Assembly (NCBI GenBank): GCA_900315065.1
Contig: OMXQ01000018.1
Location: forward strand, 1-36,181
Reading direction: 5' to 3'
From: an uncultured Erysipelotrichaceae bacterium
GTDB lineage: Bacteria; Bacillota_I; Bacilli_A; Erysipelotrichales; Erysipelotrichaceae
Length of the DNA stretch: 36,181 nucleotides
Shown here: positions 7,496 to 15,228 of the stretch, in pieces
Numbering within the stretch: the first letter of the stretch is position 1
How the letters are laid out: each line of letters starts with the position of its first letter
Program-made: the position numbers and the translations under genes
The notes under the pieces: model-generated
The model's input: the letters and a program-made list of their open reading frames with translations, nothing else
Database searches by the model: none
What the model was told of the DNA's origin: nothing

Positions 7496-9715
7496 TTACT
7501 TCACCTTTTTCAAAGAAGGATGGCCTGCCGCGATCTTCTTGATGCCGTAAGGATACGGGAATGCAATCTCAGCAATACCGCCGCCGACTTTGATGACAAT
7601 GCCTTCTCCGAACTTGACATGGCTGACCTTGTCGCCCTTCTTCAGACCGCTGCCGCTTTTAGCTTGTGCATTTGTCAGAGAAACCGCCGGTCTTTGTACA
7701 AAATGCGGCTTGTCTTCTTCATCGTTATGAAAACCGGAGAACGAAGAAGATGAAAATCTGCCCAATGCTTCAGCAGCACTCATTCTTCTCTCCTGCTGAT
7801 TGACTTCTTCCAGCCATTGCGGATCAATTTCACGAATGAAACGGGACGGGGTCTTCAGCTTCTGCAGAATGAAAGAGAAACCGCCGGCATCCGTTAAGAA
7901 AAGATGATTCTGTGCTCTTGTAAAAGCAACATAAGCAAGTCTTCTTTCTTCTTCCACCCCTCTGTTTCCTTCACTCATAGCTCTTTCATTCGGAAAGATG
8001 CCGTCACTGAGATCCGTCACAAAGACCGTATCGAATTCCAGACCCTTTGCCGCATGGACTGTCATCAAAGTGACATAGTCTCTTTCTGCCGGTGCCTCAG
8101 ATTCCGAATCCGAATACAAAGCTGCCTCCTGCAGATACAGATCCAAAGTCGCATCTTCATTCGTTTCATAGTAGGAATTGATATCGGCTAACAGGGTCTT
8201 CACGTTTTCCATACGTTCTTCCCCTTTTTCTTTGTCTGCCGCTAACATTGTCCGGTACCCTGAATCTTCCAGAATTTCATTGAAAAGATCCGAAATAGCA
8301 AACTTCTGCAGATGTACTCTCCACTTTTCTACCATGGAAATAAACAAAGTCAGATTGGTCTTTGTCTTGCCGGAGAAAGAATCCAGATGCGCCTTGAGCG
8401 CTTCATACATGGTCGTATCATCATCCTGTGCATATTCTGCCAGGGTATTGATGGTCTTTGGACCAATGCCTCGTTTCGGCTGGTTGATCACTCTTTCGAA
8501 AGCCAAATCATCCCCGGCTGTAATCATTCTCAGATAACACATCAGATCCTTGATTTCCTGACGGGAATAGAACCTTACACCGCCATAGATGACATAAGGA
8601 ATTCTTTGATCAATCAGGCCTTTTTCCAAAGAACGGGACAGGTAGTTGGAACGATAGAGAATAGCCATATCTTTATAAGGCTTGCCTTTTTTATGAAGCT
8701 CGGCAATCCTGCCGGCAACCCAGGCAGCTTCGTATTCATCGGAAGTTGCAGAATAATGAACAACCTTGTCATCGCTCTTCTTATCTGTGACCAGGTCTTT
8801 CTTCATTCTGTTTTTATTATTCACAATAACACTGTTGGCAGCTTCCAGAATCGGCAAAGTAGAACGATAGTTCCTGTTCAGGATTATGGACCTGGTGCCG
8901 GGATAATCCTTTTCAAAATGCATGATGATATCCACGTTGGCACCACGCCACGTATAGATCGTCTGGTCCGGATCCCCGACCACATAAAGACAGGAATTCT
9001 GCCCGGTCAGATACCGGATCAGCTTGTACTGCAGATTATCAATATCCTGAAACTCATCCACCAGGACACATTCAAAATGATTCTGCCACTTTTTCAATAC
9101 TTCCGGAAAACGGGAAAACATCCTCACTGTCCACAAGATCAGATCATCAAAATCCAAAGCAAACATGGCTTTCTGCTGCTGCAGATAATACCCGTAGACT
9201 TTTGCCTTCAGCTGATCTTCCGGAAAATTTCCGGCTCTTTTCAAAGCATCTTCCGGACTGACATCCTCTGCCTTGGTCCTGGAAATGTAGTCAATCACAT
9301 AAGAAGGCGTCAGACCCAGATTCCTTTCATCCAGCTTCTTCAAAGCCTGCCTGACCAGAGACTTCTGATCATCTGCGTCCATGATCGTAAAATTCCGCGG
9401 GAAACCCATGAAGGAAATATCCTCACGCAGAATGCGCACGCACAAAGAATGGATGGTGGAAATCCATGGCGTTCCATGGCTGTCATCATCCAGCATCTTT
9501 GCAATTCTCTGTTTCATTTCATTGGCTGCCTTGTTGGTAAAGGTAATGGCCAGAATCTTATACGGACGCACATCTTCATCTTCGACAAGATGGGCAATCC
9601 GCATCGTTAAAACGCGGGTCTTTCCTGATCCCGCTCCGGCAATAATCCGCAGATATTTATCATCAGAAAGAACTGCTTCTTTCTGGTTGTCATTCAATAA
9701 ACTGGTATCGATCAT
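7496..9715 (-). CDS. pcrA: ATP-dependent DNA helicase PcrA (UvrD/Rep family)
   Basis: 739 residues, SF1A 3'-5' helicase used in repair, in removing RecA or transcription obstacles, and in rolling-circle replication. All helicase motifs are readable: Walker A AGAGSGKT, motif Ia AITFTNKAA, motif II LVDEFQD, motif III GDPDQTIYTWRGA, motif V TVHAAKGLEF and motif VI RRLAYVAFTRA. The C-terminal Tudor-like domain typical of PcrA is present (GDKVSHVKFGEGIV). The ATG at 9715 is chosen because GGAG lies upstream, and because the in-frame GTG at 9736 falls within a few bases of the predicted transcription start. It is the first gene of the long leftward block and is divergent from the methyltransferase gene at 9814. 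Confidence 0.96.
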   Translation of the reverse strand: MIDTSLLNDNQKEAVLSDDKYLRIIAGAGSGKTRVLTMRIAHLVEDEDVRPYKILAITFTNKAANEMKQRIAKMLDDDSHGTPWISTIHSLCVRILREDISFMGFPRNFTIMDADDQKSLVRQALKKLDERNLGLTPSYVIDYISRTKAEDVSPEDALKRAGNFPEDQLKAKVYGYYLQQQKAMFALDFDDLILWTVRMFSRFPEVLKKWQNHFECVLVDEFQDIDNLQYKLIRYLTGQNSCLYVVGDPDQTIYTWRGANVDIIMHFEKDYPGTRSIILNRNYRSTLPILEAANSVIVNNKNRMKKDLVTDKKSDDKVVHYSATSDEYEAAWVAGRIAELHKKGKPYKDMAILYRSNYLSRSLEKGLIDQRIPYVIYGGVRFYSRQEIKDLMCYLRMITAGDDLAFERVINQPKRGIGPKTINTLAEYAQDDDTTMYEALKAHLDSFSGKTKTNLTLFISMVEKWRVHLQKFAISDLFNEILEDSGYRTMLAADKEKGEERMENVKTLLADINSYYETNEDATLDLYLQEAALYSDSESEAPAERDYVTLMTVHAAKGLEFDTVFVTDLSDGIFPNERAMSEGNRGVEEERRLAYVAFTRAQNHLFLTDAGGFSFILQKLKTPSRFIREIDPQWLEEVNQQERRMSAAEALGRFSSSSFSGFHNDEEDKPHFVQRPAVSLTNAQAKSGSGLKKGDKVSHVKFGEGIVIKVGGGIAEIAFPYPYGIKKIAAGHPSLKKVK

Positions 9716-9739
9716 ATTTTCCAAAACTCCACGCACAGT

Positions 9740-9748
9740 ATTATAGCA
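9740..9748 (-). promoter_or_regulatory. pcrA extended -10 promoter
   Basis: The minus strand carries TGCTATAAT, a perfect extended -10 (TGnTATAAT). No good -35 is visible. The predicted start near 9733 leaves a leader of about 18 bases to the pcrA ATG, which contains the GGAG ribosome site. Confidence 0.65.
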
Positions 9749-9786
9749 TTACACCCCCTTCACCTGAGAAAAAAGCCGGCCAAACA

Positions 9787-9795
9787 TGATATAAT
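9787..9795 (+). promoter_or_regulatory. Extended -10 promoter of the rRNA-modification operon
   Basis: TGATATAAT is a perfect extended -10, divergent from the pcrA promoter about 40 bases away. The predicted start near 9802 would put the GAGG ribosome site (9802-9805) at the very 5' end of the transcript. Confidence 0.6.
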
Positions 9796-9813
9796 TGCGC
9801 TGAGGTACAAATT

Positions 9814-10689
9814 ATGTTATTAACAGCTGACCAATGGAAAGACTATGCCTGTCTGGATGCAGGCAACGGCGAAAAACTGGAGAAATGGAAGAACATTGTT
9901 CTGCGCAGACCTGATCCCCAGGCAATCTGGCCGGTAAAATATGATTCACAATGGAAAAACCCGGATGCGGTATATCACCGGTCCAATAAAGGCGGCGGCC
10001 AATGGGAATACAGAACCCAGCTGCCCCAGGAATGGACCATTGACTATAAGAACCTGACTTTCAAGGTCTCTCCGACCGGTTTCAAGCACACCGGTATTTT
10101 TCCGGAACAGGCAGTCAACTGGGACTGGATGATGGATCTGATCTCTGCTCATAAAAATGAAAACATCAGAATCCTGAACTTATTTGCCTATACAGGCGGT
10201 GCCACCATGGCCTGTTCGGCAGCAGGAGCTGCGGAAGTTGTCCACGTCGATGCCTCCAAAGGCATGGTCCAGTGGGCAAAGGAAAACCGGGACCTGTCTC
10301 ATCTTGAAAATAACAAAATCCGCTTCATCGTCGATGACTGCATGAAGTTTGTAGAACGCGAAAAAAGAAGAGGACACACATATCACGGCATCCTGATGGA
10401 TCCGCCGAGCTACGGCAGAGGCCCTAACGGGGAAATGTGGAAGTTTGAAAAGGAAATCACTGACCTGATCCATGCAGCATTGGAAATTCTCGATGATCAT
10501 GCCTTGTTCTTTCTGATCAATTCCTATACGACCGGCTTTTCTTCCATCGTTCTCGATGATCTGATGAAGACCATGATCCTGCCGGACCACCCGGATGGGA
10601 AAGTCACGACTGGTGAAATTGCAATCCCGCTGCAGAAAAGAGACCTTCTCTTACCTTGCGGCATTTATGGAAGATGGGAAAGAAAATGA
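9814..10689 (+). CDS. Class I SAM-dependent rRNA methyltransferase (RlmI/RlmK-like)
   Basis: 291 residues. It belongs to the family of SAM-dependent methyltransferases related to RlmI and the RlmK half of RlmL, which methylate cytosine or guanosine in 23S rRNA. The SAM-binding motif is ILNLFAYTGGATMACSA, followed by the acidic ribose-binding residue in HVDASKGMVQWAKEN and the catalytic-loop motif MDPPSYGRGP. An N-terminal beta-rich region precedes the core, but the PUA domain of true RlmI is absent, so the exact target base cannot be named. The ATG at 9814 has GAGG eight bases upstream. It overlaps the next gene by ATGA and starts a three-gene operon. Confidence 0.85.
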   Translation: MLLTADQWKDYACLDAGNGEKLEKWKNIVLRRPDPQAIWPVKYDSQWKNPDAVYHRSNKGGGQWEYRTQLPQEWTIDYKNLTFKVSPTGFKHTGIFPEQAVNWDWMMDLISAHKNENIRILNLFAYTGGATMACSAAGAAEVVHVDASKGMVQWAKENRDLSHLENNKIRFIVDDCMKFVEREKRRGHTYHGILMDPPSYGRGPNGEMWKFEKEITDLIHAALEILDDHALFFLINSYTTGFSSIVLDDLMKTMILPDHPDGKVTTGEIAIPLQKRDLLLPCGIYGRWERK

Positions 10690-11357
10690 TTCATGTTCTC
10701 TATGAAGACAACCATGTTCTGGTTGTGGAAAAACCTGCCAACATGCCCGTCAATGAAGATGATTCTCAGGATGAGGATCTTCTTTCATTATGCAAAGCCT
10801 ATCTGAAGGAAAAATACAACAAGCCGGGCAATGTCTACTGCGGTCTGGTACATAGACTGGACAGACCAGTCGGCGGCGTCATGGTCTTTGCAAAAACAAG
10901 CAAAGCAGCTTCCCGTCTTTCTGACCAGGTCAGAACCCATTCTATAAAAAAGGAATACCTGGCTGTTGTCGAGGGCATCCCGAAACAAAACAATGGAACC
11001 CTGACAGACTATCTGATCAAGGACCATAAAACCAACATGGTCCGTACCACTGACGCAAAACAGGGAAAAAAATCTGTCCTTCACTACGATGTCATCGATA
11101 CAAAAGAAGGAAGAACCCTTGTCCACATCACTCTGGAAACCGGCCGGTCCCATCAGATCCGGGTCCAGTTTTCTTCCCGTCACCTGCCGTTAGTCCATGA
11201 TATGCGCTACAACCCCAAGCCCGGCAAAGGACAGATTGCCCTGTATGCATATCAGCTGACCTTCACCCATCCTACTACAAAAGAAACCATCACCATACGT
11301 CATAATCCGCCGCAAACGGACCCATGGAATATGTTTGATATCGCAAAAATCCTATGA
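10686..11357 (+). CDS. RluA-family RNA pseudouridine synthase
   Basis: 223 residues. It isomerises uridine to pseudouridine in rRNA or tRNA. The catalytic aspartate lies in the family motif GLVHRLDRPVGGVMVFAKT, and the later signature ETGRSHQIRVQF is also complete. There is no N-terminal S4 domain, so it resembles the short RluA/TruC-type members. The substrate position is not predictable. The start is the ATG of the ATGA overlap with the methyltransferase stop; longer in-frame starts at 10656 and 10674 would sit inside the upstream gene. Its stop overlaps the next start in the same way, so all three genes are translationally coupled. Confidence 0.92.
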   Translation: MIHVLYEDNHVLVVEKPANMPVNEDDSQDEDLLSLCKAYLKEKYNKPGNVYCGLVHRLDRPVGGVMVFAKTSKAASRLSDQVRTHSIKKEYLAVVEGIPKQNNGTLTDYLIKDHKTNMVRTTDAKQGKKSVLHYDVIDTKEGRTLVHITLETGRSHQIRVQFSSRHLPLVHDMRYNPKPGKGQIALYAYQLTFTHPTTKETITIRHNPPQTDPWNMFDIAKIL

Positions 11358-12658
11358 CAAAACAAACACACAAGAAAACAACAAAAAAACCACCTGTACA
11401 GAAGAAGAAAGGACCGAAGAGACACATCCGCAAATCACTTCTGATCATTCCTTTCATCATCGCATCTCTTCTTTTTGTCATCATCCAGGTGCCGGATCTG
11501 ATCTCCTCTTCCAGATTGAAAAAACTCGGCTATACCAGCTCTACGATAGAAAATATCAAAGCCCAGGGATTAACGGCAACAATTCTTGAAAAAGGATATT
11601 ATTCCGATTATCTGGTGCAGTCCATCAATGACGGTTCCCTGAATAAGGAATACATGTTCCTCTACAATGTTGTTTCCCCGGACAGAGGATTAACCGATGC
11701 GGACTTCCTGCTCTACAGCCGCCTGGAAGAAATCGGCTATGAAGCCGACCAGCTGGAAAATCTTTATGCCAATCTTGATTTCTATGAACTTACCCCGCTG
11801 CTGATCTATGACTATCAATGGGATGAATCCCGCTACATCGATGACTGCAAAACCAACCACGGCAAAAACAACCTCGGCTCTTTCACTCTGGACGGAGATT
11901 ATCTGACTGACTATAAAATACAGGAAGATATTACCAACTTTGATACGGACATGCTTGTCAATGAGAAATACACCCTGCCTCAGACTTATGCCCCGGCTGA
12001 CCTTTCTGATATTGACCAGCAATATGCAGTACCAGACATGAAGATGGAAAGTGAAGCTGCCCGGGCTTATACCGAAATGGCAGCAGCGGCAGTACAGAAC
12101 GGCACTCCTTTCTTCGCTTCCAGAACCTATGTATCCTATGATGATCAGGCTGCTTTTTATCAGACTCTGAGCAGCCGGATGGATGAAGAAGACGCAGATG
12201 TATACGAAAGAAGACCAGGTCACTCTGAACACCAGACAGGCCTTTCAGTCAGGGTCGTTCCTACTTTTGAAAACGTGGATGATTTTACCAAAACCGATGT
12301 TTATGCCTGGCTCCACAGCAATTGCACAAAATACGGCTTTATTGAAAGATACCCGCTGTCCAAGTCACAGATTACAAGAGTTGATAAAAGACCGGGTGAA
12401 TTCCGCTACGTAGGTAAAGACTTAGCAGAAAAAGTAAAAGACTCTGGTCTGACTTATGACGAATACTATTGTCTCTATCTGAAGGATTGGGATGAAAATA
12501 CCTATATACCTCCGGAAAGCGTCCTGGATGCGACGGGTGCCAGCCGCTCCATCAAGGGACAGGAAAAAGCAGAAGAAACTGCCGAACCGCAGGAATCTGC
12601 AGAGACTGAAGAAACGGCTTCCCCTGAAGCCAGTGCTTCCGCAGATACGCAGCAATAA
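11354..12658 (+). CDS. VanY/DacB-like membrane protein with a degenerate M15B active site
   Basis: 434 residues. A very basic N-terminus precedes one membrane segment (about 28-46), then a linker domain common to D,D-carboxypeptidases of this group, then a VanY-type M15B domain (about 230-375) and an acidic low-complexity tail (about 400-434). The fold signatures remain: SRTYVSYDDQ, RPGHSEHQTGL, LHSNCTKYGFIERYP and EFRYVG. M15B enzymes need a zinc His and Asp in SxHxxGxAxD and a catalytic Glu plus zinc His in ExxH. Here His293 is kept, but the Asp is Arg300, the Glu is Arg346 and the His is Glu349. By comparison with the family it should not bind zinc or cleave D-Ala-D-Ala. It may be a peptidoglycan-binding or scaffolding pseudo-enzyme. 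It is coupled to the upstream pseudouridine synthase gene by ATGA. Confidence 0.85.
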   Translation: MTKQTHKKTTKKPPVQKKKGPKRHIRKSLLIIPFIIASLLFVIIQVPDLISSSRLKKLGYTSSTIENIKAQGLTATILEKGYYSDYLVQSINDGSLNKEYMFLYNVVSPDRGLTDADFLLYSRLEEIGYEADQLENLYANLDFYELTPLLIYDYQWDESRYIDDCKTNHGKNNLGSFTLDGDYLTDYKIQEDITNFDTDMLVNEKYTLPQTYAPADLSDIDQQYAVPDMKMESEAARAYTEMAAAAVQNGTPFFASRTYVSYDDQAAFYQTLSSRMDEEDADVYERRPGHSEHQTGLSVRVVPTFENVDDFTKTDVYAWLHSNCTKYGFIERYPLSKSQITRVDKRPGEFRYVGKDLAEKVKDSGLTYDEYYCLYLKDWDENTYIPPESVLDATGASRSIKGQEKAEETAEPQESAETEETASPEASASADTQQ

Positions 12659-12671
12659 TGATACACACAAG

Positions 12672-12703
12672 GAATCAGACCAAAGACGATCTGGTTCTTT
12701 TTT
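12672..12703 (+). terminator. Terminator of the rRNA-modification/VanY operon
   Basis: GAATCAGA and TCTGGTTC form an 8-bp stem (one G-T pair) around a 10-base loop, followed by TTTTTT. It starts 14 bases after the stop of the VanY-like gene. Confidence 0.8.
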
Positions 12704-12735
12704 GATGTTTTCCACAAATCAGCAGTTTCTTCTTC

Positions 12736-12749
12736 TATAATGAAAGGCA
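12736..12749 (+). promoter_or_regulatory. -10 box almost at the MATE start codon
   Basis: TATAAT at 12736-12741 is followed by seven bases and then an in-frame ATG at 12749. The usual distance from -10 to the start of transcription would place +1 on or next to that A. A clear -35 is not seen. The transcript may be leaderless or nearly so. Confidence 0.4.
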
Positions 12750-14140
12750 TGTTAATGAAAAGAAAAAAAGCCCCGGAAGGCTTCTATCCAAGAGTCATGT
12801 CCTGTGCTGTACCGATTATGATTCAAAACGGCATATCCATGTTAGTCGGCATGCTGGACAACATCATGGTTGGTCAGATCGGTACCGACGCCATGTCCGG
12901 TGTCTCCATTGTCAATCAGTTATTGTTTGTCTATGACCTCTGCATCTTCGGCGGATATTCGGGAATCGGGATCTTCACTGCCCAGTTCTGGGGCAAGAAA
13001 GATATGGAAGGCATGCGCTACACACTCAGAGCCAAAGTTCTGCTCGGCACCATCCTGACCACTCTCTGCATTATCCTGCTTGCATGTTCTTCCACCCGGC
13101 TCATTTCCTTATTCCTGCATGAAGGCGGCAGCGCGGGAAACATTGCGGTAACACTTGAGAATGCAGATACTTACTGCAAAGTCATGTTATGGGGCCTGCC
13201 AGCTTCGGCAATGGCATATGTCTATTCCTTCACCCTGCGTGAATCAGGCGAAACCATGGTTCCGATGAAAGCAGGCATTGCGGCAGTCTTTGTCAATCTG
13301 ATCGGAAATTATTTATTAATCTACGGCAAGCTGGGATGCCCGGCATTAGGTACTGCAGGGGCTGCAATCGCCACCGTCATTTCAAGATTTGTCGAAATGG
13401 GGATCGTCATCCTCTGGACCCATAGTCACAAAAAGGAATACCCGTTTATTGAAAAGTGCTATGCATCCCTGCACATCCCATCTGACTTACTGAAACAGTT
13501 TGCGATCAAAGGAACACCTTTATTACTGAATGAAACCTTATGGTCTTCCGGCATGACAGTACTGATGCAGTGCTATTCCGTACGCGGCTTATCAACCGTT
13601 GCAGCACTGAACATCGCCAATACTTTATCCAATGTCTTCAATGTTGTCTTCCTTGCCATGGGCAATGCGACTGCTATCCTGCTTGGTCAGGAATTGGGAG
13701 CGGGGCATTTCGATACAATCAGGGCTTTTGCCAATAAATTGATCTGGTTCTCTGTTTTCTTATCCTGCCTGAGTGCAGCAGCCATGTTTAGCACAGCGCC
13801 TTTCTTCCCGCGCATCTACAACACGGATCCGGATGTCATGGTCCTTGCCAAAGACTTCCTGTGGATATCATCACTCTTAATGCCGATGAATGCTTTCAAT
13901 AACTGCTGCTACTTCACGCTAAGATCCGGCGGAAAGACATTCATTACTTTCCTGTTTGACTGCTGCTTCTCCTGGGTTGTTCTGGTACCTGCTGCTTTTG
14001 TCTTATCCCGCTTTACTTCCATTCCGGCAGTGCCAATGTATTTCATTGTCCAGTCATTGGAAATTCTCAAATCCTTTATCGGTTTTGCCTTAGTCAGAAA
14101 AGGCACCTGGATTCACGATCTCACTTCCTATCAAGCCTGA
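12749..14140 (+). CDS. MATE family multidrug/metabolite exporter
   Basis: 463 residues with about 12 hydrophobic segments, the size and pattern of MATE transporters (Na+- or H+-driven efflux of cationic or other organic compounds). Family features include PIMIQNGISMLVGMLDNIMVGQIG in the first helices (split motif around residues 20-43) and the matching second-half repeat after about residue 240 (KGTPLLLNETLWSSG). Start choice is uncertain. ATGs at 12740, 12749 and 12755 are in frame. The first overlaps a TATAAT box, the second fits a leaderless transcript, and the third has AAAGG seven bases upstream. The gene stands alone between two terminators. The substrate cannot be inferred. Confidence 0.92.
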   Translation: MLMKRKKAPEGFYPRVMSCAVPIMIQNGISMLVGMLDNIMVGQIGTDAMSGVSIVNQLLFVYDLCIFGGYSGIGIFTAQFWGKKDMEGMRYTLRAKVLLGTILTTLCIILLACSSTRLISLFLHEGGSAGNIAVTLENADTYCKVMLWGLPASAMAYVYSFTLRESGETMVPMKAGIAAVFVNLIGNYLLIYGKLGCPALGTAGAAIATVISRFVEMGIVILWTHSHKKEYPFIEKCYASLHIPSDLLKQFAIKGTPLLLNETLWSSGMTVLMQCYSVRGLSTVAALNIANTLSNVFNVVFLAMGNATAILLGQELGAGHFDTIRAFANKLIWFSVFLSCLSAAAMFSTAPFFPRIYNTDPDVMVLAKDFLWISSLLMPMNAFNNCCYFTLRSGGKTFITFLFDCCFSWVVLVPAAFVLSRFTSIPAVPMYFIVQSLEILKSFIGFALVRKGTWIHDLTSYQA

Positions 14141-14141
14141 T

Positions 14142-14175
14142 AATGCCCGGCATCAGCCAGGTATTTTTCTTTTTG
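14142..14175 (+). terminator. Terminator after the MATE gene
   Basis: AATGCC … GGTATT outer stem with an inner GGC/GCC stem and ATCA loop, followed by TTTTTCTTTTT. It occupies the whole space between the MATE stop and the stop of the convergent regulator at 14176. On the minus strand it lacks a T run. Confidence 0.75.
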
Positions 14176-15228
14176 TCACTGATGATTTTTCCTGAGATTT
14201 CTGACTTTATGAAGATGTCTTTCAAAAGCCCCGCTGTTTAATAATTCTGCAACTGTTAACTGATCAAAAGTAGAAACGGTACAGGCCCGATAAGAAAGAT
14301 ATCTCATATACCTGTCTGTCAGAGATTCTGGCAATACCATATAGCCGATACGGATGGCAGAAGCTATAGTCCTGGTAAAGGTATTCAGATAGAGAACCGT
14401 ATGATCCGGTTCCATGGAAAATAATGTGTGTTCCTGACGGATATCCGGCGCAAATTCACTTTCAAAGTCATCTTCGACAATTATGGCTTTTTTCTCATCT
14501 GCCCACTGAATGTATTCTTTCCGCTTTTCCTTATCCGCAGTAACCCCGGTCGGATAGGAATGGAAAGGCGTCACATGAAGAATTCTCGCATCTGTTCTTT
14601 CCAGTTCTGTACTTTCAATGCCGTTTTCTCCCATCTTCAAAGGATCCACATGAATGCCCATGGACCGGTAAATCAGGCCGATCTTGGCATAGCCGGGATC
14701 TTCCAGGCCGTAGATTTTCTTTCTTCCCAAAAGTACAGGAATGAGAGTGTAGAGGTATTCTGCACCAGCACCAATCACAATCTGGTCCGGTGACACAAAT
14801 AAGTCTCTGCTGCGGCCCAGGTACCTGGCAATGGCTTCCCGTAATTCATAGCAGCCGGTATTTTCACGACGATTCAGAAGTTCTTCATCATACTCACTCA
14901 GTACCTTGCGCATAGCTCTTGCCAGCACGCTGTATGGAAAACTTTCCTCATCTTTCTCTACACTATGACTCTGGTGCATGTTTTCTTCATTGCCGACAGA
15001 GAAGAAGGAATCCGGTTCATAGATGACTTCATAGCCTGATCTTTCACGCGAAACAATATAGCCTTCTTCCAGCAGCAGTTCTAATGCGTGTTCTACCGTG
15101 ACCAGGGAAACATGATACAAAGAAGCAGTCGTACGCTTGGAAGGCAGTTTATCTCCTTTGGTATATTTACCTTCTTCAATCCGGGTACGCAGGTCTTCAT
15201 AAATTGTGTAATACGCTGTCTTCTTCAT
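14176..15228 (-). CDS. MocR/PdxR-type GntR regulator, C-terminally truncated and lacking the PLP lysine
   Basis: 350 residues. An N-terminal GntR winged helix (about 1-70; YHVSLVTVEHALELLLEEGY) is joined to an aminotransferase-I-like domain (about 100-350). MocR regulators use PLP bound to a lysine as ligand sensor. Motifs VTPFHSYPTGV and VEDDFESEF are present, but the lysine motif (normally TFSKT) reads TFTRT with Arg286, codon AGG at 14373-14371, one transition from AAG. The protein stops at RHLHKVRNLRKNHQ, where family members continue for roughly 100 more residues. The stop abuts the MATE terminator. The ATG overlaps the topB stop (ATGA) with GGAG seven bases upstream. It is either a decaying gene or a DNA-binding protein that no longer senses PLP compounds. 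Confidence 0.8.
   Translation of the reverse strand: MKKTAYYTIYEDLRTRIEEGKYTKGDKLPSKRTTASLYHVSLVTVEHALELLLEEGYIVSRERSGYEVIYEPDSFFSVGNEENMHQSHSVEKDEESFPYSVLARAMRKVLSEYDEELLNRRENTGCYELREAIARYLGRSRDLFVSPDQIVIGAGAEYLYTLIPVLLGRKKIYGLEDPGYAKIGLIYRSMGIHVDPLKMGENGIESTELERTDARILHVTPFHSYPTGVTADKEKRKEYIQWADEKKAIIVEDDFESEFAPDIRQEHTLFSMEPDHTVLYLNTFTRTIASAIRIGYMVLPESLTDRYMRYLSYRACTVSTFDQLTVAELLNSGAFERHLHKVRNLRKNHQ

Noticed and set aside
8312-9610. A 432-codon plus-strand frame antisense to pcrA
   Set aside because: It mirrors a complete PcrA helicase on the other strand with all motifs. The antisense product shows no family features.
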